This document shows, piece by piece, positions 23,253 through 34,637 of a DNA stretch of 64,000 nt. Position 1 is the first letter of the stretch. Each line of letters starts with the position of its first letter. A program made the position numbers and the translations under genes. The stretch covers positions 69,076,676 through 69,140,675 of the forward strand of contig CM043969.1 in assembly GCA_014529385.2 (NCBI GenBank). The letters are read 5' to 3'. Origin of the DNA: Adiantum capillus-veneris. Lineage: Eukaryota > Streptophyta > Polypodiopsida > Polypodiales > Pteridaceae. Below the pieces are notes generated by a model. That model was given only the letters and a program-made list of their open reading frames with translations, ran no database searches and was not told the DNA's origin.

Positions 23253-24656
23253 CGAGAGCCCTAAGTAGGTGACCTTAGACTAATCCTACGAGGTGAGTCG
23301 TATAAACTACTTTGTATACTTTAGTTAGAAAAGATCTAGGAGTGGTGGACTCCGAAGATCTGGAGAGATACTAGGAAGTGGGGTATTCCTGGGTCTTCCG
23401 TGTTGACAGTATTTTTAGATTAGCTTAGATTTGTTTGTTGTTTTGTTGGTGTTGAGTAGTTGTTGATAGAAGAAGAATTTGCTAGTCCGTGAGTGGCAGT
23501 GGATCTCTTTAAAATCACAATTACCAAACCCATTTTATGATTAGGAATAGCTTAGGTAGGACTTCATTTGATCCTGATTTGGAGCTAGTAATCATTGGAG
23601 TATTTGCTTGATATGGTTGATTGCATGTTAGATCACTAAACCGTCGAGTTAGTAGTGAAACTTGCAATAAACAAAAGCCAGATAAATTTTTTGTGTATCT
23701 GGGAGTTGCTGAGCACTTGAGAAAGCTTTAGGAAGGATTCTGTGCCAAAAAACTGGAAATCTGCAACTTTAGACATCATACGCGTATGATGTCTAAATGA
23801 CCAAATAGAGACCAAAACAGAAATTTTGACTTTACCAGAGTGTTCAAAAGGGGGGTTATACCCTAATTTCAACTTAAAACAAGAGCATTAACACTCAAAG
23901 AAACCCAAAAAGACAAGTCGGAGTCCAAGAAACGCAAAGAATAGGAAATTTTGGATTCAGATCTTGTTTTTACATTCAAACCTGACAAAAACACTTGAAA
24001 CTCAATTATAAATATTGGAGAAGGCTTAAAACCAAAAATAGTCAAAATCTAGGACAAAAGACATCATACGCGTATAATGTCTTTTAGCACATCCACTGCT
24101 TAATTTTGATATCTGACCTGACAAGATTGTTACAAACACTGTAGAAAGCATAAATATCAAGTCTTGACCCAAATTGAGGAAAAAGACATCACACGCGTAT
24201 TATGTCTTTTACCTAATTTTGGACATATTTTGATACTTTGCCAACACAGATCCATTGTAATAGCTGTCTAGAGGTTATACTTCAAGTTTCATCCCATTTG
24301 GATCATAATTGACCCAAAACAAGTCAAAAGCGGAAAATTGCCAAGAAAAGCCTAAATTAGCCATAACTTGCTCAAACAGAGTTCAAACTGAATTTTGTCA
24401 GTGGAAAGAGCATAAGGGGGCTACTGAGAGTGAGCATAACCAAAATAGTCTAAATCTGTAAAAAAAAAAGACATCATACGCGTATAATGTCTTTTTCAGC
24501 ATAACTGCAACAAAATTCTCACTTGATGAAACAGAAGTTGTCCAACTGACAAGATTAAACAATTGACCAAGTATCAATCAGTTTGGATCAATTCTGACCA
24601 CAAAAACTTGGGAACACAAATTGCCGAGACGGAGAAGTTAAAGTCCTTTAGGGGAA
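23253..24656 (+). other. Element B long leader
   Basis: About 1.4 kb between primer site and Gag. No protein frame is supported. It holds the first palindrome cluster (listed separately) and conserved words such as AAGTTTCATCCCATTTGGAT near 24,285. Confidence 0.7.
23768..24492 (+). repeat. Palindrome cluster in element B leader (4 sites)
   Basis: Sites at 23,771-23,794, 24,059-24,082, 24,184-24,207 and 24,469-24,492, spaced 288, 125 and 285 bp. The first is a perfect palindrome, AGACATCATACG then its reverse complement, and its symmetry extends to 30 bp (23,768-23,797). The other three carry one to three mismatches in the arms but keep the core ACGCGT. Function is unknown; symmetry suggests binding by a dimeric protein or an RNA hairpin in the transcript. 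Confidence 0.9.
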
Positions 24657-27464
24657 TTGATGAATTTGAGATCGGGCAGGAATCTCCAGAATAACCAACC
24701 AAAACAAGGGGAACAAGCAAGTGTCATATCAACCGAGGGAAGTGTAAACCAAAGTTGGGTGCAACCATTAGAGCCGATCTTTGAAGGAAGTGTTTCTGAT
24801 ACTTCTTCGGAGAGATCTTACGAGATTTTCACCGAACACTTGGAACACTTGAACCTGAACAACAGAGAAAATATGGCAGCAGGATCATCAAACCCTTCCG
24901 CCACAATGAAGCTATTGTTCATAAAATACCAGTACGACAATGAGCAAGGTGCCAAGATCTACAAAGATGGAATGGACCGCTATTGTGTAAAGATAGAAGA
25001 GAGACCTAGTGAGTTCAAGGACTTAGTGCCTGTGAGCTATAGCGGAGATAGATATCTAGATGACGAGGGTACCATGTACTTGGTAGTTCTAAACCCTAAC
25101 ATTGTGGACAAGTGGGGATTGATGGGCACCAAAGCCAAAGTAGATGAAGAAGTCGAGGAGAAAGCACCAATAATGAACTTCCCTGATGCGAGGTTAAGAA
25201 GAGAGAATGAAACTACAAGGATCAACATTGATAACATCTATGTGGGGCTATACAAATATAATAATGGGGAGCAAGATCTCTATTATAGATGTGAAGAACC
25301 CTACACCGGAGAGTTGACAGACCAAAAAAGACTTTATGTCGTTACCTACACAGAGGGATCGGAAGTGAAAATTGCCGCTTACGACAATGGGCAAGAAAGA
25401 ATTAGAAGGATATACATACTTTGGGGGACCACTACATCAGTATTATGTTACTTCTAGCTCACAAAGATCAGCACCAACAAATGGAGTGCAAAACCCAATG
25501 ACGACAGGAGGACAAAGAACTCAGGCTGCTGACTCTTTCAGGCAACCTCAGTACTCGAAGCCCGGACCAATGGGATCATTACATTCCAGAGAGTCAATGG
25601 ATACGAATCGAGGTAGTGCAGTTCCAATCCCCACATATACCACTCCAGGTCCAAGGTTCGAAGCGGAACCATCACAATTACCTCCTAGTAGTAGATTCAG
25701 GGCAGGGGAACCGACAAGGGTAACCCATGAAGTCCATGATGCTAGAGAAAGCTTTAGACGGGACATAGGAGCAATGAGATTGGTAGCAGACCATAGACGT
25801 ATGAGACCATCTCAAGTAGCGAAGTGTATGCCAAAGAAGTATGGTGGTTCCGGAGATCCGTATGCACATGTGTCACTCTTTAAGCAAGTCTTAAGAGCTG
25901 AGCAGATAACAGATTTCCATACACAATACGAGGGATTTGGTCTTACTCTAGAAGGTACGGCATTGACATGGTTTCAACCACTGAACATAGGGGGATTCCA
26001 TGACATTGACCATTTTCTAAGAGAGTTTGCTGACGAATTCTCAAAACGAGGGATTAAGCACAATACGGTCTCACAAATATATGCTTTTAAACAGAGAGAA
26101 CACGAAAAAGTGAAGGAAGCTTCACTTCGCTTCAAACAATACATTGAGAGATGTCCAGTACGTGAACGACCACAAGATGACAGACTATCTGTTCTCTTTA
26201 TTGAGGGACTGAGAAACGACACTCTCAAGAAGGACTTGCACTTGAAAGCTTGTACAAGTTTCGAGCAAGTAACGAGAGAGGCATTGTACTTAGTGGATAA
26301 CTGTACGGTTTATGGAGAGGTGTCAGCGGATACAGATTTTGCATCCAGTAGCTCCTCCTCCGTAGCGAGCGAGACTACCACTAAAAAGAATGTTCAAACA
26401 ACAACCATGCCAAATGTAGAGCAAATGATAGAAGATGCTCTAAAAAGGATGGCACATACCAACAAAAACCATTGCCAAAAACACTGAAATGGTGTGCTAT
26501 TGAACAAAAATGGACAAACCATCCAACAGAGGAGTGCTATTACAACAAAGGGTATGTAAGGGAGCGTCAGTATGCACCTCCTGCTCAATTAGCACCACCT
26601 CAAGTACATCCAGTACCTCGATACCCAACGGGAAATGTACCAGGACCTATGGGGATAGAAAGACCGCAACCGGTATTGGGACAACAACCACCTTTACCAG
26701 GAGCAAGACCAGTGGGCATTAGATATGCACCAACCTTAGAGAATCAGGAAGAACAAGCCTTAGTGCCTGTTCAAGCCTATTATGAAGAATCTGGTGCACA
26801 CATGTCTCCAACTGTGTATTACCCACCAGAAGAACCCAAACAACCAGAACCATGGGGCATGATTGGGAATGTTGGAATACCAACAGTTACAAGTGCTTCT
26901 GATGAAGAGAGATACAATTTGGACGCAAGAACATTGATGTTCATAGCTCATGGAGGGTTAACAGGACAAAGACCATCCTATCCACAAAGGACGAATCAAG
27001 TGGGACCAAGACCAGCACTAGGACCCTGTTACAAGTGTGGAGGTGACCATCTGATGAGTGTTTGTCCACATACGGAAATCATTAGAATTAACGCTTATTG
27101 CACTGAGTGTGGGGTTACTCACTTCATTGAGGATTGTTCAAAGAATCCAAACAAAGTGCAAAAGACGACATTGAATATGCTAGAAACTATTCCTACCAGC
27201 AGTGGGTCTGAAAATGAAACTCTGATACCAACGCAAGTTGTTACTAGAGCTCAAGCTAAGAAAACCACTAGAGAACCTGAGAATGGAAAGTTAGCGACTG
27301 AAGTGGTTAGTCAAGGACCGCGGAGTCAGAGAAACACATGGAAAGCTAGAAAAGCACGCATGAAGTTGAGAAAAGAACGTGAAGACGCTATTCTAGCTGA
27401 GGAACTAAAGCAAACTAAAGATAGATTAGAAAAACTTGAGAGTCAAAACGGAAACGAGAGATGA
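24657..27464 (+). pseudogene. Element B Gag (matrix-like, capsid, two zinc knuckles), frame-shifted
   Basis: ATG at 24,657 opens with MMNLRSGRNLQNNQ. The first frame ends at 25,457, the capsid frame runs 25,372-26,487 and the nucleocapsid frame 26,472-27,464; single-base shifts near 25,400 and 26,470 explain the changes. Capsid hallmarks: MPKKYGGSGDPYAHVSLF, ALTWFQPL and ADEFSKRGIKHNTVSQIYAF. Nucleocapsid: CYKCGGDHLMSVC and, 11 residues later, CTECGVTHFIEDC, both CX2CX3HX4C, one residue shorter than the usual CX2CX4HX4C. The same pair occurs in the relic at 50.7 kb. The N-terminal 250 residues before the capsid have no recognised domain but are conserved in that relic. Confidence 0.88.
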
Positions 27465-28200
27465 GCCCGGAAAGAACGAAACAAAAGAGTATCAAAGAAA
27501 CAACGAGCTTAAGCTCAGGGGGATCAGTGCTAGTCGACAAAGTACACGAACCATTGGACGCACTGATGAGAGCTTACGAAGCTAGGTTAAAGAACAACCA
27601 AACACAAGAACAGAGGTGGATGACATACCCAAAGCGGAATTGGAAAAGCAGAGACTTGAAATGTGCCAGAGAATGATCGAGACTGCACAAGCCTTATTAG
27701 ACCCACCAAAAGAAACAATGAATTGTGGAACGGAAAACCCAATTCAGCAAGAGACTATCGTTTCACGGGTAGCTGAAAAGACTCCCAGTGCACAAAAGCC
27801 TGGAAAATACACACAAGGATGACCGCATAGTATTGAACACAACCGATCAGGAGATAGAGAGTTTTCATCCAGTCATACAGAGGTCTTACGGAAGAGATGA
27901 GGATTACAATGAATTTTGGAAACAAGTGAGAGAGGCAAAATTTGCAAACGAGCTAAGTTGCCAAGCTAATCAGACAAATTGGGGAAAAGGACATCAGGAA
28001 TCCTCCCATAGTGGAATTTGAGGCAGGATCTCAAGTGGACTTGGATCTGCAATCTTACTGGGGAGATGGGGGCTCTGTTAGAACAATGGAGAGCAAACCT
28101 CACTCACTGAATACCTTACCTTCATACTTAGGAGAGTATGAAGCAAAATCCGAGATTAGAGCACTTCCCTCACGAAGAATCTCATCAGAAAAGTCATGGA
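27465..28200 (+). pseudogene. Element B Gag-Pol linker, broken frames
   Basis: Short frames at 27,461-27,676, 27,616-27,822, 27,788-28,021 and 28,011-28,208 line up in order with the relic at 51.2-51.9 kb (for example KNNQTQEQRWM and SYWGDGGSVR against SYWGDRGSVR). This is therefore one acidic linker split by small indels. No catalytic motif is visible. It is cut by the inserted LTR at 28,201. Confidence 0.75.
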
Positions 28201-29692
28201 TCGCATAATAATCAATCTTCTAATTCACCTAGTGATTTTCTCATCACTTAACTGAGCATTTAATTGTGGGAAGTGCCAAGGAGAAAATAGCTAGAATATT
28301 GGTTAAGTTAGCACGAACGGCAAAGAGGGATCCAAGGAGGGAAAATAGGGATCCAAAGGGGGGGTACCATCTGCAAAAGAGCCATGTGAAATACGGGCTA
28401 AAAAAGACCCAAGGTTCAGCCCATTAAGACTTCCAAAAATGCTAAGTTCCAAAATTCAAAGGTTGTGTCCAAAGGTCAACCTTGGGAAAATTGGATGCTA
28501 GTGTTGTTTTTTACAAAAGTCTTTCTACATCCTACATGGGAGGGGGAAGAGCCAAAGCTAGAGGGATGAGAGAGAAATCCCACACCACACACACACAGGC
28601 TCCCTTTACACAAAAGGGAATGAGGGACACTGTCAGCTCCCTAGGCCAGATTGCCCACAAGGTTATGCCCAATTCCTATTGGAAGACCCTTGAAGTGGAC
28701 CAATGAGAATTAGGCTAGAGTAAATCTAGTTTAATTAATTTTAAAAACATGTTATCAAAAGAAACCAATAAGAATTAAGTGTCCTAGAAGGCGCTATTGG
28801 GCAGTCTCCAAGGCGGTCCAATGAGCATTCAGGAGCCCATGGCTTGCTGTGATTCTATTGGCCAGGAGGCAATGGGGTCCAATGAGAGTTTAGTTTAATT
28901 ATTTAATTATCCTAAGCTCTCACAAAGCCAGACTAACTTAGCGCTAGGGCTCCTGAGAAGGAAAGAGGGGACTGAAGTTTGCTTGGCATGGAGTCAAACA
29001 CACTGGAAAGCTAGACCACGCATGAAGGGAAAAAGACTCTATCTCCTCCCAAGCTTTAATGGAGAGCTAAAGCACTCCAAGCTTGTGAATAGAAGCCTTG
29101 AGAGTCAACACTCTCAAACATGTGGATGCAAATCCAACCAAGAGCCAAGAAACAATGCTTGCTCATCTTCTCTACCAACAAATTAACTAAGCTAAGCTAT
29201 GCTAATATGAGTGATTATGTGAAGGAGATTGACTTCTTTCCTCGTAAGATACTTCTTTTTCCTCTCAATCTCTCTCCATACCCTGCTACTCTCACCATCT
29301 TCGAAGGTGTGTGAGGTCTTGGTCTGAGAACGGGGATAATTCAAGTTTGTGTTTGATTAAGTGTTTTTCTTGGTGTACAAGCTTCCATCACATTGCACTA
29401 GCTAGTATTGAAGGAACACAAATAATTGTATTGTATCAATGTCTCTCTGATGGGAGAAACCATAATACAAAGAATTTTGGAAAGGGGGAGAGGCTCCATT
29501 GCAAATCCGTCCTCAAGCTAATTGACAAATAGCTTAAAAGGCTCTCTCTTTTAAAGTATTGTCGATCTAAGTAACTAGGTGTTATGCTTTTTTGGTTGCT
29601 CTGTCCACCCAAGCACCTTGTAATTCCTCATTAGGAATCAACTCTAATGAATGCTCACTATGTTCAAATGCTAATTTTCTGCTACACATAAG
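28201..29692 (+). mobile_element. Truncated, indel-rich solo LTR of element A type
   Basis: Matches the element A LTR nearly end to end, including several CCAATGAG boxes, the CACA run (much shortened) and the GGAGAAACCATAATACAAAG segment. It lacks the first few bases and the last ~25 bases (stops at GCTACACATAAG). Differences are dominated by single-base gaps. It sits inside element B pol and is flanked by an imperfect 22-26-bp repeat rather than a 5-bp target duplication. No internal A sequence remains. Confidence 0.88.
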
Positions 29693-29714
29693 ATTTTCAT
29701 CCAGAAAAAGTCAT

Positions 29715-30448
29715 GGACTCGCAAGGATTGATAGAGATCTTGTCAACACCAGTGACATGCACTATCACTCTAACACCAGTGACATGCACTATCACTCTAG
29801 CTTGCTTGGGAAAATTTGGGAGAAAAGACCCAACATCGAGACTGCAAGAGGGTATAAAGAGCTGAGTAAACCACAAAAGAAACGCTAAGCCTGTACCCTT
29901 AAACAAGGTCGGAGAGTATTGCGAAGGTGAAGAGGGGAATACAACCTTACCAGTTGAATTCCAAGGAGTGAACCACGATGGCAATACTAGACAGCGGAGC
30001 TGGGGTAGCCATTGCTACAAAAGAAATCTGGAAAAAATGGGGGAAACCAGCAATAAGGAAGACTAGGTTGAAACTCCAATTAGCAGATGGACACATGGAG
30101 AAACCTATGGGGTTATTAGAGAAAGTTGTAGTGACTTCTTGCGGCATTGAATACGAACATACTTTTGCTATTGTCGATTTTGGCAAGGAGAATAACTATG
30201 ATATCATACTGGGAAGACCATTCATGAGACAGTTGAAAATGGTCCAAGATTGGGGCTACGATCACATATACCTGAGAAATATGGAAACCACTACACGTGT
30301 GAACCTGAAAGACCATAGCTACAAAGATGTGAACCGAACACCGGTAGAGGAGTTTGATTCAGCTACTTTGGCGGGATCCGAATTTCCAGCTTGGTTAGGT
30401 AACCCAAGGAGTTATGGATGTGTGGAGCCTCGAAATGTGGAAGTCTGA
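29715..30448 (+). pseudogene. Element B protease 1 (retropepsin)
   Basis: MAILDSGAGVAIATKE at 29,978 gives the D-S-G active site. LADGHMEKPMGLLEKV follows, then YDIILGRPFMRQL, the conserved ILGRPF motif near the protease end, and a C-terminal extension through VNRTPVEEFDS. Upstream (29,715-29,977) frames are broken but parallel the relic at 51.9-52.2 kb. A 27-bp tandem duplication sits at 29,745-29,798. It would cleave Gag-Pol. The relic at 52.2 kb has D-I-G instead. Confidence 0.87.
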
Positions 30449-31261
30449 AACGAGAAGAATGTTTTAGAAAGGGCTATCGAAGACGAAACTTATATAGGAG
30501 AACCCTTTCCAGAGGACACGCTTGAACCATTAGAATGGACACACATTCTAGCAACCCTAGATGTTTGTGCAATTCCGGATGGTCCCACAACGAAATTTTG
30601 CGACAAGGACGGGTACGACGTGGTTCCGTACTTCATGTTGAGAACTGTACTCGAAAAAGAAACTGAAAAGAACGATACACTGGAAAAGGAAGATGAAGAA
30701 GAGGTGTTTCACGACATTCCCGATCATCCAGAGTGGGGAAATGAAGCAGACAACGAGTCAACGGACAATTCAAGCGGAAACGAAGAAACTATAACGGATG
30801 TCCGATTTTATGATTTTCCGAACCAAACTAAACAACGCCAGAAACGCTATAGAGCAAAGAAAAAAACAAAGGGGGTTAGAACCAATCCGATGCCTAGAAT
30901 AAGAGGAAAAAAATCAATTCCTAATGCTAGTAAAGGCGGAAGATTGTGTTAAGGACAAGATTTCTGGAAGAATGAGAGGCAATGATCAAAAGAGCTTACG
31001 AAAAGACAAAAGAGGCTCAAGAAATCAAGTTCAAAGGAATGGAACGAAAACTGAAACAGAAAAATCAGAAAAGAACAAGCGCAACAGAGAACACACGGAG
31101 TCCAAGTTAGAACGTAGAAACAAGTACAGAGAGCTCAAGAAAACTCTGAAAGAAGTTTGGACGACAGAAATTGAGAGTGGAGAGGACGAAAACGCCAAAA
31201 TCAAGGAAAACATGGATGTTCCCTCTCACTATAGGAAATTCACAATAGAGGATAGGAAGGT
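30449..31261 (+). pseudogene. Element B protease-RT linker, highly charged
   Basis: Two overlapping frames (30,620-30,952 and 30,924-31,271) are rich in Glu, Asp, Lys and Arg with Asn-rich stretches, such as EEVFHDIPDHPEWGNEAD. It contains no recognised domain. A tether of this kind would link protease to RT. Confidence 0.6.
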
Positions 31262-32650
31262 GTGGTATTAACCCAACCTATTCGAGAGAGAAGGGAGAAC
31301 GAATCTTATGACGGACCGGAGGATGCAAAAAAAGTTGATTTAGCAGCTCCAGGTGAGACACCTAGACCGGTGTACATAGCCACAGATTTGTCTCCAGGCG
31401 AGGAAGAGAGACTTTTGAGTCTTCTCAGAGAGTACAGGGATGTGTTTGCATGGTCTTATAAGGACTTAAAGGGAGTTGACCCATCGATATGCCAACACAC
31501 AATCCCACTAAAACAAGACGCAAAGCCTAGCAGACAGAGACCATACACATATAATGATACATTTGCTAAGCGAATCAAAGAAGAGATAGATAAGCTAATG
31601 GAAGCTGAATTCATATACGAGATTGAACACACCGATTGGGTATCTCCGATTGTGGTAGTACCCAAGAAGAACGGAAAACTCCGAGTGTGTGTCAACTTAA
31701 AGAAAGTGAATGCTGCAACAATCAGGGACAATTATCCCTTGCCGATAACTGATCATGTTCTAGAGCGTGTATCAGGGAAAACAGCATACTCCTTTCTTGA
31801 TGGTTTTTCAGGATATAACCAGCTAGCCATAGCACTGGAAGATCAACATAAAAAGCTTTTGCAACGGAGTGGGAATTTATGCTTATCGGGTTATGCCTTT
31901 TGGTCTAACCAATGCTCCCGCAACCTTCCAGAGGCTGATGACGCATGCTTTCAAAGAATACTTAAGGTTGTTTCTAGAAATATACATGGATGACTTATGT
32001 GTACATTCTCTTCTGAGAGATGAGCATCTAGAACACCTAAGAAAAGTATTTGAGAAATGTAGGACATATCGCATTTGTCTCAATCCTGAGAAATGTGTGT
32101 TTATGGTCCGACAGGGCAGAATTCTGGGACATATTGTCTCACAAAACGGAATATCCACGGATTTAGAGAAGATAAAAGTTATAGTGGATATGCCTAGACC
32201 AACCAATGCGAAACAAGTACAGAGCTTTATGGGACATTGCGGATATTATAGACGATTCATTTACATGTACGCTATAATAGGCCAACCACTTTACAGGCTA
32301 ATAGTGAACTTTGAATGGACAGAGGAGTGTGAGGAATCATTCAAGAAATTGAAAGAGGCACTCATTACTGCTCCAGTCTTGAAATCACCAGATTGGGAGA
32401 AGATATTCCATGTGCATATAGATGCTTCGGCATATGCAATAGGATGCATTCTGGCTCAGCCAGAAGAAGGAAACATGGATTTTCCTATCTGTTACGCCAG
32501 TCGACAGCTCAACAATGCAGAGAAGAATTACACCACAACAGAGCGAGAAGGATTAGGAATGATATATGCTGTGAAGAAATTTCGGCATTATCTTCTAGCC
32601 AACAAGTTTGTTTTTTACGGATCACCAAGCCTTGCTCTACCTAGTGAATA
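31262..32650 (+). pseudogene. Element B reverse transcriptase and RNase H N-terminal part
   Basis: Starts with the OTA-type approach DVFAWSYKDLKGVDPS, then WVSPIVVVPKKNGKLRVCVN, NYPLPITDHVLERVSG and FLDGFSGYNQ. Two single-base losses near 31,850-31,872 shift the frame. It resumes with GIYAYRVMPFGLTNAPATFQ and catalytic IYMDDLCVHS (about 31,980), then LGHIVSQNGIS and GHCGYYRRFI. RNase H begins HIDASAYAIGCILAQPE and includes YASRQLNNAEKNYTTTEREG. A third shift in a T run at about 32,612 breaks the frame again. RT copies the RNA to DNA and RNase H removes the template. Confidence 0.93.
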
Positions 32651-33299
32651 AACCATGCAATACCGGGAGAATAGTGAGATGGTTCATTATCTTACTGGAA
32701 TTCGACTTCACGGTAGTAGTAAAGAAAGGAAAAACACATCTTAGAGCTGATCATCTTTCGCGATTGACGAATGGAGAAGACCCTATAGGAGTAGATGACG
32801 ACATGCCAGACGCGTACTTGTTCAACATAGAAATGATACCGAAGTGGTCTCAAAATGTCGTTAACCTATTAACCTATGGAGGAGAGTTCGATAGAAGAGA
32901 ATACAACCAGAAACATATTGCTATTCAGCAATCCAAGAATCTTCAATTGATTGCAGGAAGGTTGTATCAATTGGAAATGATCATGTTTTACGACTATGCA
33001 TCAATCCTGAGGAATATAATATATATCTGCGCGAAGCACATGTTCAGGAATGTGCATTTCATTGTTCAAGAAGGAACACATATAGGAATTTGTTACAATT
33101 GGGAGTCTATTGGCCAGGAATGAAAGAAAGCGTACATGAATATGTCACTGTATGTATTGTATGTTCATCAAAACCGCCAGCAGAGTATTCGACATTATAT
33201 CAGATAATGATCGCTCCAGAATGGAGTCAGTATATTGTTGAATATCTCACAAATAGAACTTTCCAGAAGGAACGTCAAAAGCTCGTCAGAAATCTGTAG
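32608..33299 (+). pseudogene. Element B RNase H end and first zinc module
   Basis: FFTDHQALLYLVNKPCNTGR and LRADHLSRLTNGED complete RNase H. After a linker, a module starts near 32,955: GRLYQL, then (after a one-base shift) NDHVLRLCINPEEY, REAHVQECAFH, LLQLGVYWPGMKESVHEYV and CIVC. It has the H-X6-H...C-X2-C pattern of an integrase N-terminal zinc domain. A second such module follows at 33,335, so this one is additional. Next comes PEWSQYIVEYL, the segment that normally leads into the integrase zinc domain. Confidence 0.8.
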
Positions 33300-34458
33300 A
33301 GACAGAAGCTAGAGATTACGCTTTAATAGGAGATCAACTCTATAAGAGAGGTAAAGACAACCAGCTTAGGATTTGCGCATCAGAGTCTGAGTATGTGATA
33401 ATCCTAGAGCAAGCTCATGGAGGAGTAGGTGGAGGCCATTTCTCAGGTGATAAGACAGCAAAACTTGTCTTAGCCGCAGGAATATGGTGGCCAACATTAC
33501 ATATGGACGCTGAGGAATACGTTAAACGGTGTGATGACTGTCAGCGGACCAAAGTACCACTTAAAAGAGATGATATGCCGCTTAGACCAATGATGGGGGC
33601 AAGAGCTTTTGCAAAATGGGGGATTGATTATGTCGGACCCATTTCACCTCCTGCATATAAGACTCATACAACAAATCATTGTGGCTACAGACTATCTAAC
33701 AAAGTGGGTCGAAGCAAAGGCAACTCAAAAAGCAGATGCCAGGACCACGGCACAATTTCTATATGAATACGTCTTTGTACGATATGGATTGCCAATAGAA
33801 ATTGTGAGTGATCGAGGCACACATTTTATAAATGAAGTGATAGAGATCCTTCTAGATGAATTCATGGTAATCCATAGGAAATCAGCCCCGTATCATCCAC
33901 AAGCAAACGGACAAGCTGAAGCAACAAACAAAACCATATGCACGGTCCTCACGAAGATTGTATCTGAGTCGAGAACTGACTGGGACCAGAAGTTGCATTC
34001 AACATTATGGGCATATAGGGTAGCATATAAAACATCAATAGGAACGACCCCATATAACATGGTTTTTGGGCTAAATGCTATCTTACCAATAGAATTCTTG
34101 ATTTCAACCTTAAGGGTGGCTAAGGATCTAGAGTGGACAGGGCACGAGCTTTCTGATAGAATAGATGACCTGGAAAAGCTAGACGAGCTTCGCCTAAAAG
34201 CAGTAGCTTCTATCTACGCTCAAAAAAGGCGACAAAAGAATTTTTTGATAAGCATGTGCGGACTAAAGAGTTTAAGGTTGGGGACTATGTCCTAGTTTAC
34301 ACTCTGAAACAGCATGCTAAGAAGCTTAAAAAGCGAGGGATGGGACCTCTGGTGATTAAAGATCTATCACCAAGTGGAGCCGTCAAGCTTGCTACATTAG
34401 ACGGAGAAGAAATGCCCAATTGGATTAGTGGATGCAGAGTGAAAAAGTATCTTTTGCT
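33300..34458 (+). pseudogene. Element B integrase (second zinc module, core, C-terminus)
   Basis: DQLYKRGKDNQLRIC, EQAHGGVGGGHFSGDKTAKL, WWPTLHMDAEEYVKRCDDC form the zinc module (H-X6-H...C-X2-C). The core has WGIDYVGPI (first Asp), YGLPIEIVSDRGTHF (second Asp) and YHPQANGQAEATNK (Glu), so the D,D-35-E residues are present. A one-base shift at about 33,670 and another near 34,250 break it. The C-terminal part reads EFKVGDYVLVYTLKQ and KRGMGPLVIKD. No chromodomain follows. Integrase inserts the cDNA into the chromosome. Confidence 0.92.
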
Positions 34459-34637
34459 GGGGACTAATGTCCTAGTTTACCACTCTGAAACAGCATGCTA
34501 AGAACTTAAAAAGCGAGGGATGGGACTCTGGTGATTAAAGATCTTATCACCAAGTGGAGCCGTCAAGCTTGCTACTTTAGACGGAGATAAATGCCCAATT
34601 GGATTAGTGGATGGCAGAGTGAAAAAGTATCTTTTGC
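34280..34637 (+). repeat. 179-bp tandem duplication in integrase C-terminus
   Basis: Units 34,280-34,458 and 34,459-34,637. The second unit differs mostly by single-base gains and losses (for example ACTAATGT for ACTATGT, GGGACTCTGG for GGGACCTCTGG). The true continuation (TTTTGCCGCTAACCC) follows only the second copy. The homologous copy at about 61.1-61.3 kb has one unit only. Confidence 0.92.
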
